NCBI GenBank assembly: GCA_023300205.1
Contig: JALZVD010000057.1
Span: forward strand, 1 to 14,735
Direction of reading: 5' to 3'
DNA from: Akkermansiaceae bacterium
Lineage (GTDB): Bacteria > Verrucomicrobiota > Verrucomicrobiia > Verrucomicrobiales > Akkermansiaceae
DNA length: 14,735 nucleotides
How positions within the stretch are numbered: the first letter of the stretch is position 1; each line of letters opens with the position of its first letter. Made by a program: the position numbers and the translations under genes. Below the pieces are notes generated by a model. The model had not been told where the DNA came from. It did no database searches and saw nothing but the letters and a program-made list of their open reading frames with translations. This document shows, one piece after another, positions 1 through 7,162 of the stretch.

Positions 1-512
1 AATCTAAAGACCAAGAGTTAAACCAAGTCAGAAGTGACCTTGAATCTGCAAACTCAACATCACGTGAATTAGTAGTTCTGAAAACCGAGTTCACCAACCT
101 CCAAGCTCAGATAAATACCAAGAACTCTGAAATCACCTCTCTCAAGCATCAACTAGATTCAGCTCAGAATGAAACCACTGAAGCCAACTCATCTGCTGTA
201 GACGTTAAAGAAGTCGCTCCAGCTCCAGATTTTTCAGGAGAAGAAGTGAAAGAGGATGAAAAGCTAGGTATCATTTACACATCTCGCCCTGACAATATTG
301 ATGATCTAAAGCTTATCAAAGGAGTAGCAAAAGTCCTCGAAGCTAAGTTACATGAAATTGGTATCTATAAATTCAAGCAAATCGCTAACTGGGATGAGAC
401 CCACATGACTGAGTTCTCTGATCGCTTAGCCTTTCCAGGACGCATCCAGCGTGACGACTGGAAGACTCAATCCATTCAATTCCATAAAGACAAATACGGA
501 ACAGAAGCTTAA
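1..512 (+). CDS. Coiled-coil protein with C-terminal H3TH (flap-endonuclease-1-like) domain, 5' truncated
   Basis: The gene enters from the left edge. The reading frame is open from base 3, giving 169 visible residues, so the GTG at 246 is probably an internal valine and not the start. The visible N-terminal 60 or so residues are rich in Glu, Gln, Lys, Asn and Leu with heptad-like spacing, as in a coiled coil. An acidic, proline-containing linker follows. The last 70 or so residues begin DDLKLIKGVAKVLEAKLHEIG and end in an RIQRDDW motif. This pattern matches the helix-hairpin-helix/H3TH domain of the 'predicted flap endonuclease-1-like 5' DNA nuclease' family (COG3743 type), which also occurs as a tail on unrelated proteins. 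No nuclease active site is visible, so DNA binding is more likely than catalysis. The true N-terminus, any membrane anchor and the biological role lie outside the window or are unknown. The gene converges on clpC. Confidence 0.75.
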   Translation, partial: SKDQELNQVRSDLESANSTSRELVVLKTEFTNLQAQINTKNSEITSLKHQLDSAQNETTEANSSAVDVKEVAPAPDFSGEEVKEDEKLGIIYTSRPDNIDDLKLIKGVAKVLEAKLHEIGIYKFKQIANWDETHMTEFSDRLAFPGRIQRDDWKTQSIQFHKDKYGTEA

Positions 513-554
513 TCCATAACACCGTCTAGGACTACAAGTAGAATCCACGGACAA

Positions 555-588
555 AAAAGCGCCACTCAATTTACCGAGTGGCGCTTTT
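555..588. terminator. Hairpin terminator between convergent genes, probably bidirectional
   Basis: A perfect 9-bp GC-rich stem (559-567 GCGCCACTC with 576-584 GAGTGGCGC) encloses an 8-nt loop. An A-run on the left and a T-run on the right extend it by four more A-T pairs. Read on either strand, the stem is followed by a T-run. It lies between the stop of the + strand H3TH gene (512) and the stop of the minus-strand clpC (607), so it can plausibly end both transcripts. Confidence 0.9.
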
Positions 589-606
589 ATTTATTGGTTG
601 ATTGAA

Positions 607-3129
607 TTACTTTGTAGAAGCTTTTTCGTCAGATTTCCCCTTACGCTTAAGCGCTTTAAATGTAAGCTCATCAGCCCCCTTCTTACAGCTCACCTTTACG
701 TTATCTCCTTCTTTAATGTCTCCTCTAAGTAAAGCCTCCGCAAGAGGATCTTCCATAAAGCGTTCCACTGCACGTCTCATTGGTCTTGCTCCATATTTAG
801 GGTCATAGCCTTTCTCAATGAGTAGATCACGTGCTGACTTATCCAATTTGAGTGAAATCTCTTTCTCTTCAAGTCGCTTGTAAAGCTTACCACATTCCAG
901 ATCTACAATCACATCGAGATCCTTCTTCTCCAGTGAATGGAAAACCACAAGTTCATCAAGACGATTCAGGAATTCAGGTTTGAAATATTTCGCAGACTCC
1001 TCCATTGTCTTAACCTTCATTCCCGCATAGTCAGCCTCATCTTCATTCATCGCTCCAAAACCTAGTGACGTCTGGCGTTTCACAGATGCAGCACCCACAT
1101 TTGAAGTAAGAATAATGATTGTATTCCTGAAGTCGATCTTACGTCCAAAACTATCAGTCACCATTCCTTCCTCCAGAATCTGAAGTAGCAAATTCATCAC
1201 ATCAGGGTGAGCTTTCTCAATCTCATCAAAAAGGATTACTGAATATGGACGGCGGCGAACAGCTTCTGAAAGCTGACCACCCTCTTCATAACCTACATAT
1301 CCCGGAGGTGAACCAATAAGCCTGCTAGTTGAGAATTTCTCCATATATTCAGACATATCTATCTGGATAAGAGACTCAGTATCCCCGAACATGAATTCCG
1401 CTAGATTCCTTGCAAGATAGGTTTTACCCACTCCTGTCGGCCCTAAGAACAAGAATGAACCAATCGGACGGCGCGGATCCTTAAGGTCTGCACGTGACCG
1501 GCGGAGAGCCTTACTGATAGCTATCACAGCCTCATTCTGTCCAATAACTCTCGTCTTAAGATCTTCTTCCATCTTAAGAAGTTTCTCAGCCTCTTTTTCC
1601 TCCATACGCTGAAGCGGAATACCAGTCCACTTAGAAACCACAGTCATAATATCATCTTCAGTGACCTCAATAATATTTTCATCACTCTCGACTTTCCAAT
1701 CATTAAGAATCTCTTCCAGCTTTTGCTTAGCTTTCTTCTCCTCATCACGGCATGAGGCTGCCTTTTCAAAGTCTTGGTCATTGATTGCACCAACCTTATT
1801 TTTATTGATCTGCTGTATCTCTCCTTCTAACTCCTTCAACTCAGGTGGACGAGTCATCTGACTGATGCGTGCGCGTGAGCCAGCCTCATCAAGAACATCG
1901 ATCGCCTTATCAGGAAGGAATCTTCCAGTGAGGTATCTAGATGAAAGTTTCACAGATGCCTCAAGAGCCTCTTCGGTGTATCTTGCTTTGTGATGAGATT
2001 CATATTTTTCTCTTAATCCATGCAGAATCTTAACCGTATCTTCCGGTGATGGCTCTTCCACACGTACCTGCTGGAAACGTCTCTCAAGCGCTGAGTCTTT
2101 TTCGATAAATTTACGATATTCATTCATTGTAGTTGCGCCAACACATTGAAGCTCCGAACGGCTTAAAGCAGGCTTTATAATGTTAGAAGCATCCATCGCA
2201 CCTTCCGCAGATCCTGCACCTACAATCGTGTGAAGCTCATCAATGAAGAGAATTACATCTCCTACTTTTTTTATCTCATCCATCACCGCCTTGATTCTCT
2301 CTTCAAACTGACCACGGTATTTTGTTCCTGCCACCATGAGTGCCAAGTCTAGCGTGATCACCTTCTTGTCACGGAGTAGCTCAGGGACATTACCTAAAAT
2401 AATTTCCTGAGCGAGTCCTTCAACAATGGCCGTCTTACCTACTCCAGCCTCACCCACAAGAACAGGGTTATTCTTAGTACGGCGACAAAGTATCTGAATC
2501 ACGCGTTCAGTCTCAGATTGTCTTCCTATCACCGGATCTAGCTTTCCTTCATGCGCTAACTTAGTGAGATCCCTACCAAATGCCTTAAGCGCAGGTGTCT
2601 TCGTTTTACCTTCAGATTCCCCAGCTGTCTCTTCCTCATCTGAATCATCATCAAACGCTTCAAAGATATCATCCTCATTATCTTCAGGATCAAAGTTAGG
2701 ATCTATTTCCGCAAGAACTTCTTGCCGAGCACTCTGAATATCAACATTTAGACTATTAAGAACTCGAGCCGCAACCCCCTCACCTTCGTGTAGTAGACCT
2801 AGCAAGAGATGCTCTGTGCCTACATAAGAATGGTTTAACTGCTTCGCCTCTTTATCTGCAAGACTCAGAACCTTCCTCACTCTCGGAGTATAGGGAATCT
2901 GCCCTGAAATCGTTTGGTCTGGCCCTTTACCAACCTGCTTTTCTACCTCTATGCGAACCGTGTCTAGCTGTAGTCCCATTTTCTCCAGGACATTGACAGC
3001 GACACCTTGACCAAGCTTAATAAGGCCAAGCAGCACATGTTCCGTGCCTACATAGTTATGGTTAAATCTCTCTGCTTCCTTGCGGGCGAGAGCTAATACT
3101 TGTTGGGCTCTTGGAGTGAAATTATTCAT
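607..3129 (-). CDS. clpC: ClpC, AAA+ unfoldase of the ClpCP protease
   Basis: This is an 840-residue class I Hsp100 ATPase that unfolds substrates and feeds them to the ClpP peptidase in the cytoplasm. Two N-domain repeats occupy about 1-65 and 78-142. An acidic linker covers about 148-172. The first AAA+ module has Walker A GEAGVGKT (226-233) and Walker B at 292-298. The middle domain carries a UVR-like helical pair at about 448-478, the ClpC hallmark that contacts McsA or MecA-type adaptors. The second AAA+ module has Walker A GPTGVGKT (563-570) and Walker B VILFDE (631-636). The C-terminal D2 small domain is complete. Both N-domain repeats keep the YVGTEH motif, so E30 and E106 match the two glutamates that bind phosphoarginine in B. 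subtilis ClpC. The ATG lies 6 nt after the mcsB stop and is preceded by a weak purine-rich AAAGAAGA. It is the last gene of the mcsA-mcsB-clpC unit. Confidence 0.97.
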   Translation of the reverse strand: MNNFTPRAQQVLALARKEAERFNHNYVGTEHVLLGLIKLGQGVAVNVLEKMGLQLDTVRIEVEKQVGKGPDQTISGQIPYTPRVRKVLSLADKEAKQLNHSYVGTEHLLLGLLHEGEGVAARVLNSLNVDIQSARQEVLAEIDPNFDPEDNEDDIFEAFDDDSDEEETAGESEGKTKTPALKAFGRDLTKLAHEGKLDPVIGRQSETERVIQILCRRTKNNPVLVGEAGVGKTAIVEGLAQEIILGNVPELLRDKKVITLDLALMVAGTKYRGQFEERIKAVMDEIKKVGDVILFIDELHTIVGAGSAEGAMDASNIIKPALSRSELQCVGATTMNEYRKFIEKDSALERRFQQVRVEEPSPEDTVKILHGLREKYESHHKARYTEEALEASVKLSSRYLTGRFLPDKAIDVLDEAGSRARISQMTRPPELKELEGEIQQINKNKVGAINDQDFEKAASCRDEEKKAKQKLEEILNDWKVESDENIIEVTEDDIMTVVSKWTGIPLQRMEEKEAEKLLKMEEDLKTRVIGQNEAVIAISKALRRSRADLKDPRRPIGSFLFLGPTGVGKTYLARNLAEFMFGDTESLIQIDMSEYMEKFSTSRLIGSPPGYVGYEEGGQLSEAVRRRPYSVILFDEIEKAHPDVMNLLLQILEEGMVTDSFGRKIDFRNTIIILTSNVGAASVKRQTSLGFGAMNEDEADYAGMKVKTMEESAKYFKPEFLNRLDELVVFHSLEKKDLDVIVDLECGKLYKRLEEKEISLKLDKSARDLLIEKGYDPKYGARPMRRAVERFMEDPLAEALLRGDIKEGDNVKVSCKKGADELTFKALKRKGKSDEKASTK

Positions 3130-3135
3130 TCTTCT

Positions 3136-4275
3136 TTAATCTATGGGTGGCTCTATCGGAAGTTCATCACCTACATCGGTGTTGTTTACTTCATTTTCTA
3201 TATTACTAATAGCAGGGGGATCTAAATTTTGCAACTGATCACGGATGATTTCTGCACGAATTAGATCTCTTTTTTCCGGCTCTAGCTCCTTTCCTGCATA
3301 TAATTGCAGGTGCGCTGGCTGTATCTCCATCATTAACGAATCACACAACTGCATCGTCCCCTCTGGAAAATAACCGAGGTCCGCGCCTAATCTAATCAAA
3401 GAAATATGGGTAAATGCCTCTTTCGAATCAAACAGATGAGCGTGTTTGAGTAATCCATATGCACGCCCTATCTTATTAGTCAGTATGTCAGCATCCTCTT
3501 CTATCATCTTTAATCTGGCATTCCGTTCATGGTTCGCTACTTGATTGATAACACGCTCTAATCGGTCAATGATCGCCCCCTCAGACTCCCCCAATGTAGA
3601 CTGATTGGAAATCTGAAATAAATCTCCTAATGACTCAGTTCCTTCCCCAAATAGCCCCCTCACAGCCAAGCCTATTTTACCAACTGCTTGCAAAACCTGA
3701 CTTATCTGATCAGTGATCACTAACGCTGGCAAATGTAACATTGCAGAAGCTCTCATTCCTGTCCCCAAATTCGTAGGGCATGCAGTCAGATAACCTAAGT
3801 TACCATCATAAGCATAATTAAGCTTAGTTTCCAGTTCACGGTCAATTGAATCTAACAGATCATACGCCTCACGTAAATGCATCCCCGCACAGATAGACTG
3901 CATCCGGAGATGATCCTCCTCATTCACCATCAGAGATAATGACTGCTTCCGGTTCACAACAGCTGCGCAACCTTCTCCTCTTGCAGCTTGTTCACGGCTT
4001 ATGAGATGACGCTCCACCAGAACCTGCTTTTCTAATGACTCCAAGCTAGACAACTCCTGAGAGAACCCTTTTTTCATTTCATCTAGACCACTTATTTCTG
4101 GGAGAATAGTCTCCATGATCTGCTTACGCTCCTCCTTCATTGCCCATCCAGGAAAAGGCACATCCCTAAGATTTCGTGCTAAACGGATCCGGCTAGTAAT
4201 GACTACTGAGTTATCCTTACTCTTACCGGTCATCCAGTCAGCCGGGTGCTTTACTAATGTAGAAAATCTCATCAT
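3136..4275 (-). CDS. mcsB: McsB, protein-arginine kinase
   Basis: This 379-residue enzyme of the phosphagen (creatine/arginine) kinase fold phosphorylates arginine side chains in proteins, marking them for ClpCP degradation. Visible motifs are the nucleotide-binding SRIRLARN (28-35), the NEEDH loop (118-122) whose glutamates position the substrate guanidinium, and the catalytic-cysteine motif CPTNLGT (166-172, Cys166). The C-terminal RDLIRA (336-341) is an exact RDxxRA motif, known in bacterial McsB as the allosteric phosphoarginine-binding site. There is no N-terminal phosphagen-kinase domain, as expected for McsB. An acidic, proline-rich tail of about 30 residues follows the domain and is probably disordered. 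The gene starts with two consecutive ATG codons (4275 and 4272), only 1 nt after the mcsA stop, so translational coupling is likely. No Shine-Dalgarno sequence is visible. Confidence 0.96.
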   Translation of the reverse strand: MMRFSTLVKHPADWMTGKSKDNSVVITSRIRLARNLRDVPFPGWAMKEERKQIMETILPEISGLDEMKKGFSQELSSLESLEKQVLVERHLISREQAARGEGCAAVVNRKQSLSLMVNEEDHLRMQSICAGMHLREAYDLLDSIDRELETKLNYAYDGNLGYLTACPTNLGTGMRASAMLHLPALVITDQISQVLQAVGKIGLAVRGLFGEGTESLGDLFQISNQSTLGESEGAIIDRLERVINQVANHERNARLKMIEEDADILTNKIGRAYGLLKHAHLFDSKEAFTHISLIRLGADLGYFPEGTMQLCDSLMMEIQPAHLQLYAGKELEPEKRDLIRAEIIRDQLQNLDPPAISNIENEVNNTDVGDELPIEPPID

Positions 4276-4276
4276 A

Positions 4277-4780
4277 TCATTTAGAATCTGAAGCTAAGGA
4301 TTCTTGAAAGGCTGCCAACTGATTTTTTAGCTCTCCCGCCTTCTCATACTCTTCTGCTTTAATCGCCTTATCTAATTGACTCTGTAAATTCTCGATTTTC
4401 GACTTCGCCTCTATAACAAGAAGCATCCCTTTCGGAACCTTCCCCTCATGAGTCTCACCATGATGCATCGTACCAATCATGCTTTTCACCTCACTCCCAA
4501 ATAATTGATAGCATGAGCTACATCCTAATCTCCCTATCTTTCTTAGATCTTGAAGCGTGAATCCACACTCAGTACATTCGTTCTGATCAACAGCCTCGTT
4601 CTCATCTGCATCAGCTTTTTCTATATCGCTCATTAGTACATCTGACAGATCAAAATTGTCCAAATTAGTAATCCCTTTCTCATCTGCACACTCTGCACAG
4701 AGATGGATTTTCTGAGACTTATCCCCCACTAATTTGGTATAAGTCACACTCGCTTGTTGTTCACATAATTGGCACTTCAT
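4277..4780 (-). CDS. mcsA: McsA, zinc-finger activator of McsB, with UVR domain
   Basis: This 167-residue protein in B. subtilis binds and activates the McsB arginine kinase and helps deliver it to ClpC. Four CxxC pairs are present: C3/C6, C28/C31, C69/C72 and C87/C90. They form two zinc-finger-like units, the second containing the family motif around LRKIGRLGCSSCY. The HHGETHEGKVP segment (106-116) is typical of McsA. The C-terminus (about 128-163, with EYEKAGELKNQL) is a UVR motif like those of UvrB, UvrC and ClpC. I chose the ATG at 4780 because McsA proteins usually begin right at the first CxxC. An in-frame GTG at 4801 would add seven residues and has a GAGG about 8 nt upstream, so it cannot be excluded. 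The gene heads the minus-strand operon and is divergent from the MATE gene. Confidence 0.93.
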   Translation of the reverse strand: MKCQLCEQQASVTYTKLVGDKSQKIHLCAECADEKGITNLDNFDLSDVLMSDIEKADADENEAVDQNECTECGFTLQDLRKIGRLGCSSCYQLFGSEVKSMIGTMHHGETHEGKVPKGMLLVIEAKSKIENLQSQLDKAIKAEEYEKAGELKNQLAAFQESLASDSK

Positions 4781-4938
4781 CTTCTCTTTGAGATTACACA
4801 CGGAAGCACCCTCATGCGAAGTTTTTTCTCAAGAAAATGAGCGCTACCTCGTCAGTATTTATCAAAAGCTCGCCTCATCCAACCACTAAGGCTTGGCAAG
4901 TTAGTTTTTTCGTAGAGACTTGCACTCACGTCCATAAC
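4781..4938. promoter_or_regulatory. Divergent intergenic region between mcsA and the MATE gene
   Basis: This 158-nt stretch must hold the start signals for both divergent units if the chosen starts are right. On the minus strand the best sigma70-like candidate I see is TTGGAT, 17 nt, AATACT, which is weak. I see no CtsR-type direct heptad repeat (GGTCAAA-like) and no CIRCE inverted repeat, so heat-shock control of the usual Firmicutes type is not apparent. An ATG at 4837, in frame with the MATE gene, lies inside the region but would give an N-terminus unlike the family. Confidence 0.4.
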
Positions 4939-6291
4939 ATGACCATCTATAAGGAAAGTAAAACTATCTTCATCCTCGCGCTACCGCTCATCATCGGTCA
5001 AGTGGGGCAAATGCTACTAGGATTAGTAGATTCCATCATGGTCGCTAAACTAGGCGTTACTGAATTAGCTGCTCTCACCCTAGCGAATAATCTATTCTAC
5101 ATCCCATTCGTATTCGGAATGGGCATCATGACCTGCATCTCAATAAGGACATCTACAGCAAAAGGCGCTACCAATGCTCCAGAAGCACGCTCCGTATGCC
5201 GTAACAGCACCTACCTATCCCTCATAATTGGATCAGTATTTTTCCTCATCGCTTGGCTAGGTAATGGATTGATCGAACACATGAACCAAGACCCCATTGT
5301 AGCAAGTCGCTCACGTGACTTCTTCGTCATCATTTGCGCCTCACTAATACCAGGTCTTGTAGGCATTGCTCTAAAAAATCATGCAGACGCCTTAGACCGA
5401 ATGTGGCCCGCATTCATCCTCAGCATGATATCAGTACTGATCAATATCTGCCTGAACTGGCTACTCATCTACGGAAATCTCGGCGCCCCCGCTCTTGGCC
5501 TAGAAGGAGCTGGATACGCCACTCTCATATCCAGAAGCATCTTCGTCCTCATCATGCTTATTTGGTTCGCAACAGATACAAACCTTAAAGAATGGACGCC
5601 GTTCCGTTGGTTCCTCAAACTAGACATCAGAGAAATAAAATCTCTACTAAAACTAGGATTCCCCGCTGGCCTTCAAACACTCACTGAAATTGGAGCATTC
5701 GTCATGAGCGGTATTATGCTCGGCTGGATCAGTAAAGAAGCTCTTGCAGCTCAACAGATCGCTCTAGTCTGTACCGGCATCGCATTTATGATACCATTAG
5801 GTATATCAATCGCCCTCACCATCCGCGTTGGTGAGAAAACCGGGCGCAAGAACACCTCAAACATCCGCACCACCTACCTCTCAGGATGGACCCTCACCCT
5901 CCTCTTCTCCACTCTCACAGCCATTATCTTTCTATTCTATGGTGATGATTTAGCCGACCAGTTCATCGATGATGCTCCAGAAGTCACCGCTTTTGCCACT
6001 AGCTTCCTCATCGTAGCAGGAGTATTCCAGATAGTAGATGGTCAACAAGTAGCCTCCATCGGTATGCTCAGAGGACTCCAAGACACCACCATCCCCGCCA
6101 TAATAGGCCTCTTCTCTTATTGGATTGTAGGAATCCCCTTCGGTTATTGGCTAGCATTTCACTCCAAAGTGGGCGCAGTCGGAATCTGGTGGGGACTTGC
6201 CCTTGGCCTCACGATTGCCAGTATTCTCCTCGCTCTGAGATTATGGAAATTCAATATTGAACTATTCTCAAATAAATCTGTAAATAAATGA
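4939..6291 (+). CDS. MATE family multidrug/cation antiporter
   Basis: This 450-residue inner-membrane protein of the MATE (NorM/DinF) family exports drugs or other organic cations, driven by Na+ or H+. Length and hydrophobicity fit 12 helices in two six-helix halves. The N-terminal half shows LALPLIIGQ (13-21) and VDSIMVAKLG (30-39), which match the family motif with its conserved aspartate (here D31). A later NICLNWLLIYGNLG followed by a GAGYAT stretch matches the family's TM5-6 region. I took the ATG at 4939 because family members begin a few residues before the first helix. The frame stays open to an ATG at 4837, but the extra 34 residues look non-coding. No ribosome binding site is visible. 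It stands alone, divergent from mcsA and 79 nt before the HMA gene. The substrate cannot be read from the sequence. Confidence 0.93.
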   Translation: MTIYKESKTIFILALPLIIGQVGQMLLGLVDSIMVAKLGVTELAALTLANNLFYIPFVFGMGIMTCISIRTSTAKGATNAPEARSVCRNSTYLSLIIGSVFFLIAWLGNGLIEHMNQDPIVASRSRDFFVIICASLIPGLVGIALKNHADALDRMWPAFILSMISVLINICLNWLLIYGNLGAPALGLEGAGYATLISRSIFVLIMLIWFATDTNLKEWTPFRWFLKLDIREIKSLLKLGFPAGLQTLTEIGAFVMSGIMLGWISKEALAAQQIALVCTGIAFMIPLGISIALTIRVGEKTGRKNTSNIRTTYLSGWTLTLLFSTLTAIIFLFYGDDLADQFIDDAPEVTAFATSFLIVAGVFQIVDGQQVASIGMLRGLQDTTIPAIIGLFSYWIVGIPFGYWLAFHSKVGAVGIWWGLALGLTIASILLALRLWKFNIELFSNKSVNK

Positions 6292-6295
6292 ACGA

Positions 6296-6329
6296 ATTAG
6301 AGAATAAAATGACCCGGTAACGCTCTAAT
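6296..6329 (+). repeat. Short inverted repeat upstream of the HMA gene
   Basis: ATTAGAG (6296-6302) and CTCTAAT (6323-6329) form a perfect 7-bp inverted repeat with a 20-nt spacer. It lies just after the MATE stop and about 41 nt before the HMA start. No T-run follows, so it is a poor terminator. It could be an operator or chance. Confidence 0.3.
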
Positions 6330-6370
6330 CATAGTAAACCAAAACCTTACAACAACCAACCACTAGCCAA

Positions 6371-6997
6371 ATGAAACTAATACACACACTGACATCACTA
6401 TCTATCCTAGGACTTTCCCCTTTTGCTTTAGCTGGCGAAGAATGCGCAAGTAAAAGCTGTCATAAAGAGAAAACAGCTACCGTTTCTACCTCTTGTAAAG
6501 AAGGATGCGATGACGCTGATAAATGCCCCGAATCATGCGACTCCGAAGGAACATCTGCTAAATACGTGGTCACAGGGATGACATGCGGATCATGCTCAGA
6601 CAAAGTCAAAACTACTCTCGCAGCTGTAGAAGGGGTGAAATCTTGCTCTGTTTGCCATAAATCAGGACATGTAACAGTCAATTATAACGAATCTAAGACA
6701 GACAAAACTAAAGTTCAAGCTGCTCTAGCAGCGACTGGATTCACTGTAACAGGTGAAGAACTCAGCATCCCGGTATCAGGAATGACATGCGGAGGTTGCA
6801 CCAAGAAAGTCACTGCTGCTCTTAACGCTGTTGAAGGCTGTAAAGTAGGAAGCGTATGCCACAAATCAGGACACGCTACTATCACAATCGACCCCACTAA
6901 AACATCAGAGGCTAAGATCATAGAAGCGATTAACGCTACTGGTTTCAAGGTCGCTAATAAAGAAAAAATAGCTGTAGAAGCACCTGCTAAAAGTTAA
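6371..6997 (+). CDS. Secreted double heavy-metal-associated (HMA) domain protein
   Basis: The 208-residue product starts with a Sec signal peptide whose likely cleavage site is ALA|G after residue 21, so it should act in the periplasm. The mature N-terminus is Cys-rich: C25/C30 with H31, C42-KEG-C46 and C52-PES-C56. Two HMA domains follow (about 64-127 and 131-196) with metal sites GMTCGSC (69-75) and GMTCGGC (137-143). The repeats are in exact 68-residue register. Each also carries SVCHKSGH (93-100 and 161-168) where classic HMA domains have an ordinary beta-hairpin, adding one Cys and two His. By family knowledge it should bind a soft metal such as Cu(I), or possibly Zn, Cd or Hg, as a scavenger or chaperone. 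The metal is unproven. Most HMA chaperones are cytoplasmic, so export and the extra ligands are unusual. No P-type ATPase or metal regulator is adjacent. The ATG has no Shine-Dalgarno sequence, and a hairpin terminator follows. Confidence 0.9.
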   Translation: MKLIHTLTSLSILGLSPFALAGEECASKSCHKEKTATVSTSCKEGCDDADKCPESCDSEGTSAKYVVTGMTCGSCSDKVKTTLAAVEGVKSCSVCHKSGHVTVNYNESKTDKTKVQAALAATGFTVTGEELSIPVSGMTCGGCTKKVTAALNAVEGCKVGSVCHKSGHATITIDPTKTSEAKIIEAINATGFKVANKEKIAVEAPAKS

Positions 6998-7028
6998 TCT
7001 GCTTTTTCACACGCAAATTTAAAAATTC

Positions 7029-7065
7029 AAAGCTCTCAATGTGAAAACATTTGAGAGCTTTTAAC
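7029..7065 (+). terminator. Rho-independent terminator after the HMA gene
   Basis: An 11-bp perfect stem (AAAGCTCTCAA at 7029-7039 with TTGAGAGCTTT at 7051-7061) is extended inside by TGT/ACA across a bulge to a GAAA tetraloop. It ends in a short T-run. It begins 31 nt after the HMA stop, and separates that gene from the isomerase gene. Confidence 0.85.
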
Positions 7066-7162
7066 GTATCATACCAGGAACACTTTATATATCAATAGAT
7101 CTCACGAATCTAAAAAAAATCATTTGTAGGAGTTATATCAATACCTTAGCTTAATCTCATAT

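Noticed and set aside
4837..4938. In-frame upstream start of the MATE gene adding 34 residues.
   Set aside because: The extra segment is unlike MATE N-termini. The ATG at 4939 begins a few residues before the first helix, as expected for the family.
4781..4938. Search for a CtsR box or CIRCE element in front of mcsA.
   Set aside because: No GGTCAAA-type direct repeat or TTAGCACTC-type inverted repeat is visible on either strand.
6644..6658. CSVCH in the first HMA domain matches the CXXCH heme c attachment motif in an exported protein.
   Set aside because: The equivalent position in the second repeat lacks the first Cys (GSVCH), and the motif sits within an HMA beta-hairpin with a CxxC metal site nearby. 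A metal-ligand role explains both repeats better than cytochrome c.
7066..7162. Possible promoter or riboswitch in the AT-rich stretch before the isomerase.
   Set aside because: I found no convincing -35/-10 pair and no structured RNA element, only AT-rich sequence.
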